A stretch of 64,000 bases of DNA from Okapia johnstoni (lineage: Eukaryota; Chordata; Mammalia; Artiodactyla; Giraffidae). Positions 56,426 to 64,000 of this stretch are shown here, in pieces. Both the position numbers and the translations under genes were made by a program. Every line of letters starts with the position of its first letter. The first letter of the stretch is position 1. The notes beneath the pieces were generated by a model. The model made no database searches, was not told the DNA's origin, and saw nothing but the letters and a program-made list of their open reading frames with translations. The stretch covers positions 100,465,628 through 100,529,627 of the forward strand of contig CM044309.1 of the NCBI GenBank assembly GCA_024291935.2, given 5' to 3'.

Positions 56426-56828
56426 TGGGAGGCAAATGCCCAATCCGTATTAGCAAATCTCACCTTCTCTTCACATACCAAGTATCTTGTGCTCTAGGAG
56501 TTTCCAATCCCAGGGGTAAAAGTAACTAATTTGGAACTCTGAGGATCCTGTGAGCTTGCACAAGAGGAAGTAGGGTGGCCCCAGCAGCAAGGTGGTGCCA
56601 TCTGACCAGCTTGATCTTGTGTCCTGGAAATACTACTTCGAAGAAGTCATCAAAACTCTCTTCCCATCTATAAAATGGCTCATCATCACCCAGCTGTGCA
56701 AGTTGGGATGAGGGTCAAAGAGGACCATGTACAGCATCAACTGGCCCCTGACCTCTACAAAGTGCTCAGCATATGGACCTCTCATGTGGCTGGCTGCTTA
56801 ACAGCAATGTTCAAGTTAGTTTGATGAC
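56426..56828. other. Unassigned DNA
   Basis: About 400 bp without a recognised gene or repeat. Confidence 0.35.
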
Positions 56829-57765
56829 AGGTTCAGTTCAGTTCAGTCACTCAGTCGTGTCTGACTCTTTGCAACCCCATGGACTGCAGCACACCAGGCT
56901 TCCCTGTCCATCACCAGCTCCCAGAGCTTGCTCAAACTCGTGTCCATCGAGTCAGTGATACCATCCAACCATCTCATCCTCTGTCTTCCCCTTCTCCTCC
57001 TGCCTTCAAACTTTCCCAGCATCAGAGTCTTTTCCAATGAGTCAACTCTTTGCATGAGGTGGCCAAAGTATTGGAGCTTCAGCTTCAACATCAGTCCTTC
57101 CAGTGAACACCCAGGACTGATTTCCTTTAGGATGGATTGGTTGGACCTTCTTGCAGTCCAAGGGACTCTCAAGAGCCTTCTCCAACACCACAGTTCAAAA
57201 GCATCAATTCTTCAGTGCTCAGCTTTCTTTATGGTCCAACACTCACATCCATACATGACTACTGGGAAAGCCATAGCTTTGATTATACGGACCTTTGTTG
57301 GCAAAGTAATGTCTCTGCTTTTTAATATACTGTCTAGGTTGGTCATAGTTTTTCTTCCAAGGAGCAAGTGTCTTTTAATTCCATGGCTGCAGTCACCATA
57401 TGCAGTGATTTGGGAGCCCAAGAGAATAAAATCTCTCACTGTTTCCATTGTTTCCCCATCTATTTCCCATGAAATGATGGGACCAGTTGCCATAATCTTC
57501 ATTTTCTGAATGTTGAGTTTTAAGCCAGCTTTTTCAGTCTCCTCTTTCACTGTCATCAAGAGGCTCTTTAGTTCCTCTTTACTTTCTGCCATAATGGTGG
57601 TGTCAGCTGTGTATCTGAGGTTATTGATATTTCTCCTGGCAATCTTGATTACAGCTTGTGCTTCATCCAGCCCAGCATTTCACACAATGTACTCTGCATA
57701 TAAGTTAAATAAGCAAGGTGACAGTATACAGCCTTGTTGTACTCCTTTTCCAATTTAGAACCAGT
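56829..57765 (-). mobile_element. BovB LINE, 5'-truncated, antisense
   Basis: The tail reads gttcagttcagttcagtcac. The minus frames 56843-57172 ([20 protein letters not shown]) and 57212-57592 (starts MAESKEELKSLLMTVKEE) are RT C-terminal sequence. The far end reaches the QGCILSP zone (gacagtatacagccttgttg). About 940 bp. Confidence 0.94.
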
Positions 57766-57788
57766 CCATTGCCTTCAACATATTAGAT

Positions 57789-58050
57789 AGGACATCGCTG
57801 GTGGTCCAGTGGTTGGGAATCCGCCTGCCAATGCAGGGGACACAGGTTCGATCCCTGCTTTGTGAAGATTCCACATGGCATGGGGCAACTAAGCCTGTGT
57901 GCCACAACTAATGAAGACCGCGCACTCTAGAGCCCGTGCTCTGCAACATGAGAAGGCACCACAGTGAGAAGCCTGTGCACTGCATCTAGAGAAAGACCAG
58001 GTGCCACAACGAAGACCCAGCGCAGCCAAAAAATAATAATTTTTAAAAAA
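57789..58050 (+). mobile_element. CHR-type SINE, near full length
   Basis: ggacatcgctggtggtccag head, intact B-box-like caggttcgatccctg, gtgccacaactaatgaagac, and a ccaaaaaataataattttt tail. It follows the BovB after about 24 bp. Confidence 0.94.
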
Positions 58051-59307
58051 CATTCTAGAGAGATCTTCATGTAGAGAACTATGCTTGAGAAATACTCTAT
58101 TTGGAAGCACACTGTTTTAACATCTGAACTTCCTTCAGAGCCTTCCAGGTGCAGCAGTCTGGCGGCGGTGTGGGACTCAGATGAGAAGGAATGTCCGTGT
58201 GCCTTGTACAAAGCACAGCACTATAGAAATCAAAGCAGATAGAACAATACCATCAAGCCAGCAGCGGTCGGGGCACTCGTGTTCCTTGTTGGTTTTGCAG
58301 TGTTTCCAATTTTAAGCACACACACAGGCACATGCATACCATTGCCTTCCACTGTTGGAAGGATGTCTTGAAGGGCAGGCTAAGCACAGCACGGTTATCC
58401 ATTCACTCCTTCTTTTCTTCTGAAGACCCTCCACCCCGCACCCCTCCGGAGTAACTACTTCATCTGCATTTCTTTGGCCGGCACAGGGCCCTGACTTGCT
58501 CAACAATAAGTGCTCTGTTTCTCACAACTGTGCTCCTGCCAAAAAAAAAAAAAAAAGCCCTTTATACCATGCCAAGGTTAAAGCTTCTTCTCGTTTTACT
58601 TGAATGCCTGTGTTTCAACATAATGAATTCTTGGAGGAAACCATAATCTAGGTAGTCCAAATTGTATACAGTCATCATATATATATTACATTATTTGAGG
58701 AACTATATTGAGAAAAATGCTGTCCCTGGAGACTGTTGCCATCCTTCCTTCTGCAGAGCCCCACCTCCCCCACTGCCCCTACCGCCACCAAGCAAGAAAT
58801 TCTGTCGTATACTAGCAATCATACATAAAGCCACCAGCAAGCTCTGATTAATCCTCCTTGCCTGGTAAGAACATTCCCTTGGCAGTTTCATAAATAGTGC
58901 ACATTGCTTAAGACCACTGCCTCTGATTGAAGGATTCTGATTATGGTTTCAAAGGACGGCCCATAATAAGGAAGTCTGAGAACTGAGAATGAGATAGCTT
59001 GAGGTTGCCAACAAGATAGGTGACTTGCAGGCTGAATATAATGCTGCATGTTAATGATGATGTCACTGGCCCTCTCTAGTGGAGACCCTGTATATTATGG
59101 TCCAAGGTCAATGGTGGGCCTGAGTGATCCTCTCTGAACCATAAGCAGACATCATACTTGACTCCACTGTACCCAGCCCACCTCCCGACACCTGGAAAGC
59201 CCTTGATAAAAGTGGACTAGATGAAATGATGAGGCTGCAGGACGGAGGCAGGATAGTGCCATGTTTGCATGCACAGAATCTGGGCTCCTATGTTCAGTTC
59301 TTGACTG
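58051..59307. other. 1.26-kb unassigned DNA
   Basis: A run at about 58541-58555. No recognised gene or repeat. Small opposed frames near 58662-58891 arise from a C-rich stretch. Confidence 0.4.
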
Positions 59308-59382
59308 CGAGAGCCTGGTGGGCTCCAGTCCATAAGGTCACACAGAGTAGGACATGACTGAAGCAGCTTAGCTCTCACACGT
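59308..59382 (+). mobile_element. BovA end fragment
   Basis: gagagcctggtgggctccag and gagtaggacatgactgaagc are the 3' half of BovA. Diverged. Confidence 0.85.
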
Positions 59383-59654
59383 GTGTGTCATCCTTATATA
59401 GCAGGCCTTGGAGTTCTCTAGTCTGCGTATGAACTGGCCTTTTATCTTTCAGCTCCTCCACTGCCCAATAGAAATTCCCTGATTATGGTTGATTCTCTCA
59501 GAAGCAGCAACTACCCACCACAGAGAAGGCACTCAGTAACTCTGGAGGGAACATGTGTTTGGGAGTAACACTTAGACCTGTATCCTGAGCTTCCACGTGT
59601 GCAGAGGGGGCTACACAGGCACTAACACACTTCACCTTCCTGCCTGTTCACTCT
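59383..59654. other. Unassigned DNA
   Basis: No recognised feature. Confidence 0.3.
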
Positions 59655-59663
59655 CATCCTCAC

Positions 59664-59867
59664 CAGGAAAAGTGAAAATATTAGTCACTGTCATGTCTGA
59701 CTCTTTGTGACCTCATAGAGGGGGGCCTGCCAGGGCTCATTCCAAGCAAGAATACTGGAGTGAGCAGCCATTCCCTTTTCCAGGGGGTCTTCCCAGCCCA
59801 GGGATTGAACTCGGGTCTCCTGCATTGCAGGCAGATTCTTTACCATCTGAGCCACCAGGGAAGTCCC
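59664..59867 (-). mobile_element. Bov-tA SINE, antisense
   Basis: gtcactgtcatgtctgactc, gagcagccattcccttttcc and accatctgagccaccaggga. Perfect 9-bp duplication catcctcac at 59655-59663 and 59868-59876. Confidence 0.94.
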
Positions 59868-59876
59868 CATCCTCAC

Positions 59877-60162
59877 TGGGAGAAAGAATGACTAAAGCAT
59901 CTCACTGGGAAACTCAGGGGAAATCGCTTGGCAATGGTGACTCAGCCCCTCACTCTCTGCCATCTGGTGAAAGGATCTACCAGGACCCTTGGTAGGAGGG
60001 TCTGCTCTTTTCCGGAGATGCCTGTGCTGAGTGTATACGTTTGGAAAACCCTGGGTTTCAGGATTTGCAAGCCTACTTGCCCACAGAGTAAGGCCACACT
60101 CTCCAAAGTCAGCTTCATCTTTCCGAAGTCATTTGGAGGTCCAAGACCAAAACATGAGTCTC
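59877..60162. other. Unassigned DNA
   Basis: No recognised gene or repeat. Confidence 0.3.
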
Positions 60163-60178
60163 TTGGCTTTCATTTCTT

Positions 60179-60296
60179 TTCTTTTCTTTTTTTTTAAATT
60201 TATTTATTTTTTTTTATAATAAATTTATTTATTTCAGTTGGGGGCTAGTTACTTTACAATACTGTAGTAGTTTCTGCCATACATTGACATGAATCA
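60179..60296 (-). mobile_element. Very short L1 insertion, antisense
   Basis: A 118-bp L1 3' end: T-rich A-tail complement followed by agttactttacaatactgta and gtttctgccatacattgaca. Perfect 16-bp duplication ttggctttcatttctt at 60163-60178 and 60297-60312. Confidence 0.95.
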
Positions 60297-60312
60297 TTGG
60301 CTTTCATTTCTT

Positions 60313-60504
60313 GATTAAGCCTCTGGACCAAGCACACCACCTCCCTGTTTATATAATACAATGGAATAGAGCGCTTCATGTAGATGGCAAGAGGGGAAGG
60401 AAGATAAGAGGAAGGTAGTGCCACTGTGTTCGAGTCAATAAGGAAGAATGTGATGGGATCAAACAGGGCTGCAAAACTTGAAAAGTAAACTATTTGTAAG
60501 TTTT
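60313..60504. other. Unassigned DNA
   Basis: No recognised feature. Confidence 0.3.
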
Positions 60505-60750
60505 TGTTGTTCAGTGGCTAGGTCGTGTCTGACTCTTTGCAACCCCCATGGACTGCAGCACTTCAGGCTTCCCTGTCCTCCACTATCTCCCAGAGTTTAC
60601 TCAAACTCCTGTCCATTGAGTTGGTGATGCCATCCAACCATCTCATCCTCTGTCACTCCCTTCTCCTCCTACCCTCAGTCTTTCCCAGCATCAGGGTCTT
60701 TTCTTATGAGTCGGCTCTTCACATCAGGTGGCCAAAGTATTGGAGCTTCA
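60505..60750 (-). mobile_element. BovB 3' fragment, antisense, (AAC)n-tail class
   Basis: gttgttcagtggctaggtcg tail side, then ctttgcaacccccatggact, ending ggccaaagtattggagcttc. Confidence 0.93.
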
Positions 60751-60945
60751 GTACTGAAAAAAGTATTGGAGGTACCTGTAGCAAGTACGTCTTGCAACTT
60801 ACCTGGGACACTTTTGTTTGGCAGTAAAATCATGGTGTTGGTTTAGAAAAGGACTGATCTTTCTATTAATAGACTTAACATGTCCCTGACATGTATTTGC
60901 CTTCTCTAAGGATCACTGCCCCTGCAGTAATCCCACTTCCTGGAA

Positions 60946-61650
60946 AAGTGGTTCTCAGACACTTTGGTCTTAGAACTCCTTTCCATTCTTCACAATGAGA
61001 ACTCCAAAGAGCTTTGGCTTATATAAGTGATATCCACCTATTCAGGATATATTAGAAATTAAGACAGAAAATTTATAAATATTCATGTAGTCATTTATTT
61101 TAAAAAACAATAAGCCCATGACATGTTAATATAAACTACACTAAATAAAATTTTATTTTAAAGAATATATTTTCCAAAACAAAAACTAATAGGAATACTT
61201 CTGTTTTACCTTTTTATGAATCTCTTTAATGTCTGTCTGAAGAAAAGATAACTAGATTCTGGTATCTGTTTCTGCATTAAATTTGTTGCATGCATATTCA
61301 GTCTTCCAGTCATGTCCACCTCTTTTTGACCCTATGGACTGTAGCCTGCCAGGCTCCTCTGTCCATGGGATATTCCAGGCAAGAATAACTGGGATAGGTT
61401 GCCATTTCCTACTCCAGGGGATCTTCCCAATCCAGGGATCGAACTTGCATCTCCTGCATTGGTGGCAGATTTTTTTTTTAACCACTGCACCACCTGGGAA
61501 GCCCCCAGTTTGATGCACTATGTTGTTTTAATTAATGTATTTGAAGAAAATCCATCCTCACACAGGTCACTGGAAAAGGTAGGTCCCTCATAGGCCCCCA
61601 AAAGGGACTTGGGGACCTTCAGAGTCTCCAGACCACACTTGAGAACCCTG
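60946..61650 (+). mobile_element. hAT/Charlie-like DNA transposon fossil, split by Bov-tA
   Basis: Starts aagtggttctcagacacttt and ends cacacttgagaaccctg, so the ends are roughly inverted. Internal gagaactccaaagagctttg, atctctttaatgtctgtctg and gtatttgaagaaaatccatc are on both sides of the SINE. The family name is not certain. No target duplication visible at the outer ends. Confidence 0.7.
61291..61508 (-). mobile_element. Bov-tA SINE inside hAT fossil, antisense
   Basis: cattcagtcttccagtcatg-like tail side, gttgccatttcctactccag, minus-strand B-box gggatcgaacttg, and accactgcaccacctgggaa. Flanks tttgttgca (61282-61290) and tttgatgca (61509-61517), 8 of 9. Confidence 0.92.
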
Positions 61651-61983
61651 AAACCAGCGGACTTTTGAAGTCATGAAAGAGAAGACTGAGGCAGGGTTTT
61701 CTCTCTCTCATCATCTCTCCTCTGCACTATACTCCTTGAGCTCCATACTTTTCTGCTTTGACCTCTTCCTTCTCAAATGTAGGTAATGAGGAGAAGTCGC
61801 ATCTGACAGTGTTTTCTACTTTAAGACCCTCCTAACCCACCCACTGCTGCTGCCAAGCAGAGCATGGGTAAAACTATACCAGGACTTTGCCTGGAATTTT
61901 CTCTGCCTTGAACATCTCCTGGGAACCAAGGGCAACAGCCATCAACTTATTGCATATCCACTCACAGGCTTTGTATTTCCATC
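61651..61983. other. Unassigned DNA
   Basis: About 330 bp without a recognised feature. Confidence 0.35.
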
Positions 61984-61998
61984 AAAAATGTCATTTCT

Positions 61999-62112
61999 AG
62001 GACTTCCCTGGTGGTCCAGTGGTTAAAACTCCAAACTTCCACTGCACGGGGCATGGGTTCAATCCCTGGTCAGGAACTAACATCCCAAATGCTATGCTGT
62101 GTGGCCAAAAAG
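61999..62112 (+). mobile_element. CHR-type SINE, short
   Basis: aggacttccctggtggtcca head, gggttcaatccctggtcagg, ctgtgtggccaaaaag tail. Perfect 15-bp duplication aaaaatgtcatttct at 61984-61998 and 62113-62127. Confidence 0.96.
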
Positions 62113-62127
62113 AAAAATGTCATTTCT

Positions 62128-62647
62128 TTCCTTATTTGCTTTTCATCTCTTAGTACCACCCAACTGTCTCCCTAGATGTGCCCATGGAACATGTGATTTT
62201 ACAACATCTAAGAACCCCTGGAGTAGACTCATCTGAAGAGGTCCAGAAAGAGATATAGAAACCATCCTAAGATATGTTAAACAGAGGCAAAAATCAAGGA
62301 TCCAGGAGAATTAATATAGAGAAGAAGCCCTTTGTGTGTGTGTGTGTGACTTTTTCATGTATTCCATTATAATTTCCAAGGAATTATTTTGAAAATATAA
62401 ACGCTCTAAAAGGAAACATATTGGGCCCAGAATGGGAATAAGATTCCACTGAAGAGCTACAATATCCACAGCAGCGGCCATTTCATCTTATAAATAAGCA
62501 ATCTGTATTTACTTTCCAGATAACAGTTACCAAAAGTGAGCCAATGGACAACCAAGTCATGTGGCTTTTTCACCAGCATCTCCTAACACTACAGTGGGTG
62601 TCTATGTCTGTGGAAGGTTATTACTAATTTCCATAAACCTGAAAATA
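62128..62647. other. Unassigned DNA
   Basis: Short (TG)n run at about 62333-62348. No gene or named repeat. Confidence 0.4.
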
Positions 62648-62854
62648 TGTTAATCGCTTAGTCTTGTCTGACTATTTGCAACCCCATGGACTGTAGCCCG
62701 CCAGGCTCCTCTGTCCATGGGATTCTCTAGGCAAGAATACTGGAATGGGTTGCCATGCCCTTCTCCAGGGGATCTTTCCGAGCCAAGGATCGAACCCAGA
62801 GTCTCCCACATTGCCCGCAGATTCTTTACCATCTGAGCCACCAGGGAAGCCCCC
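62648..62854 (-). mobile_element. Bov-tA SINE, antisense
   Basis: cgcttagtcttgtctgacta, gggttgccatgcccttctcc, minus-strand B-box aaggatcgaaccca, and accatctgagccaccaggga. Confidence 0.94.
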
Positions 62855-63849
62855 AAAGACCTGAGGATACTTGCTTTTCACTTTTCATTGAATGAATAAA
62901 AGATATTTGTTCAGATATATTGAACAAAGCAATCAGCCCCTGCCTCGAACTCTCAAGTTCCCTATACAGTATTGATATGATGTAGAACTAGCAGAAGGAC
63001 ATGTGCACCAGCCCGTAGTGGTGGTTTTAATGATGCAGCCTCTCATCACAATCAAACTTTGAAGTATGTGTGCCCATCTAGACCTCCAGCCCCGCACACC
63101 CTTGCCCTCTCCAAAGAAGAGGAAGAAGTAGCTTTTCCCCGCCTGCACCCGTTCATCCCAATCCTGCTCAAATGTCTCTCATTTTCTTCCTTTTCTTTAG
63201 AACCAGGAAACTTGAATCTTACAAGAAGTTGCTTAGGGACAGCTTCCGCAGTGTCTGCCCCAGAAAGACGCTTCTAAACTTTCAGTAAATGGTGAAGAGG
63301 CCATGCGTAGGAGATTGGAGCTAATTCTGTAATTTTTCACCTTTCACCACTGGCCAAGCTCAATCACTGAAGAGAAGATTATCAGCCCCAAAGAAGGACT
63401 CACTTCCTCCCTCTCTCTCCCTCTCCCACTGTCTCTCTCATCCCCTCCCTTTTCAGCTCTTACTGCAAGTCATCAGAATTAAACCCTTCTTCATCCTGGT
63501 TTGTGGGTGAGGGATGTACATTCCCCAAACCTGGGTGCAGGTATAAATGTACAATTCTTTTTTCTAGTACATCCTACTCAAATGCCGGGAGCCCCAGAGT
63601 CTCTATGCCTCTGGGAAGCCCTCAGTAGCCAGCCCCATAACCTCCAGGAGAGAATGGCCCCTCCTGCAACCCTGCCCCACCCCACCCTACCCCCCACATT
63701 AGAAGGGCACTCCAGGAAGAGCATTAGCTGACAGGGTTCTTGGAAGAATGTTTTCCATTCCCATAAGAGCATCTTCCCAAAGGTAGATTCCTATCACTGC
63801 TTTGGTTTATGCTTTCACTTTAGTTTGCATCTACCCTTCTGCAGGAAAT
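62855..63849. other. 1-kb unassigned DNA
   Basis: CT-rich tract at about 63406-63452 (ccctctctctccctctccca). No recognised gene or repeat. Short frames have no known domain. Confidence 0.4.
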
Positions 63850-63985
63850 CAATCAACAAATATTTAATCAGCATCTACTATGTATCTATCACTTGGAGAG
63901 GCTCCAGAGTAAGAAACAAGAAGGACAAAAGCATAATCTTCGCCCTTAAGGAGATCGTGACCTATTTAAGAAGAAAAAGCTAACA
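63850..63985 (+). repeat. Ancient mammalian repeat core
   Basis: caatcaacaaatatttaatc, gcatctactatgtatctatc and cttcgcccttaaggagatcg follow the same order as the copies at 9195 and 16485. Family left unnamed. It runs to near the window edge. Confidence 0.5.
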
Positions 63986-64000
63986 CAAAACAATTAAATG

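Noticed and set aside
57846..57860. Intact tRNA-like B box as a tRNA gene
   Set aside because: It is part of a CHR SINE head; no cloverleaf with acceptor stem is formed. The same applies to the heads at 53020, 54372 and 62786.
60938..61658. Target duplication for the hAT-like fossil
   Set aside because: The eight bases on each side (tcctggaa and aaaccagc) do not match, so the element ends are uncertain.
1..64000. CRISPR array, operon or prokaryotic mobile island
   Set aside because: No spaced direct repeats of the right size and no bacterial-type gene layout; the repeat families are ruminant.

Overview
This is nuclear genomic DNA from a ruminant, most probably a bovid of the cattle/sheep/goat kind. 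The evidence is the repeat content: about a dozen copies of the BovB (RTE-class) LINE, more than twenty Bov-tA/BovA SINEs (tRNA-derived head joined to a BovA body), one dimeric BovA2, and many copies of a second tRNA-derived SINE of the CHR type. Older mammalian elements lie underneath: L1, MLT1-type LTRs, MER5A, MIR and L2. The species cannot be fixed from the sequence alone.

I find no convincing host protein-coding exon, rRNA, functional tRNA or CRISPR array. The only long reading frames with recognisable protein homology belong to retrotransposons, and all are broken: a BovB reverse transcriptase at 42314-43714, smaller BovB pieces, and an L1 ORF2 tail at 11108-11392. The window reads as intergenic or intronic DNA.

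Layout. 0-12 kb: BovB at 0.7-1.7 kb, unique DNA at 4.3-6.3 kb, L1 3' ends at 3.2-4.0, 6.4-6.7 and 10.5-11.6 kb, and a 100-bp tandem duplication at 7.6 kb. 12-19 kb: L1M, two MLT1 LTRs (one split by BovB), an opposed SINE pair at 14.3-14.8 kb, and a MER5A with a perfect 8-bp target duplication, itself split by an L1. 19-33 kb: scattered SINEs, a BovB inside an L1 tail, L2 and MIR fossils, and several 1-kb unique stretches. 33.5-38.8 kb: one old L1 broken up by three BovB copies and a younger L1. 39.9-41.1 kb: the most CpG-rich stretch noticed, with two ETS-like sites and no recognised repeat, the best candidate for host regulatory DNA. 41.2-44.4 kb: L1 followed by the longest BovB. 44.9-64 kb: SINEs, L1M fragments with nested insertions, two more BovB copies, a hAT-like fossil and unique DNA.

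The elements do not form a pathway. What they give is a layered insertion history: L1M, MLT1, MER5A, MIR and L2 first, then BovB and ruminant L1, then Bov-tA, BovA2 and CHR SINEs, many dated relative to each other by nesting and target-site duplications (TSDs). I found no previously undescribed biological system. The points most worth a second look are the 40-kb CpG-rich segment, the nested L1/BovB cluster, and the two classes of BovB 3' tail.
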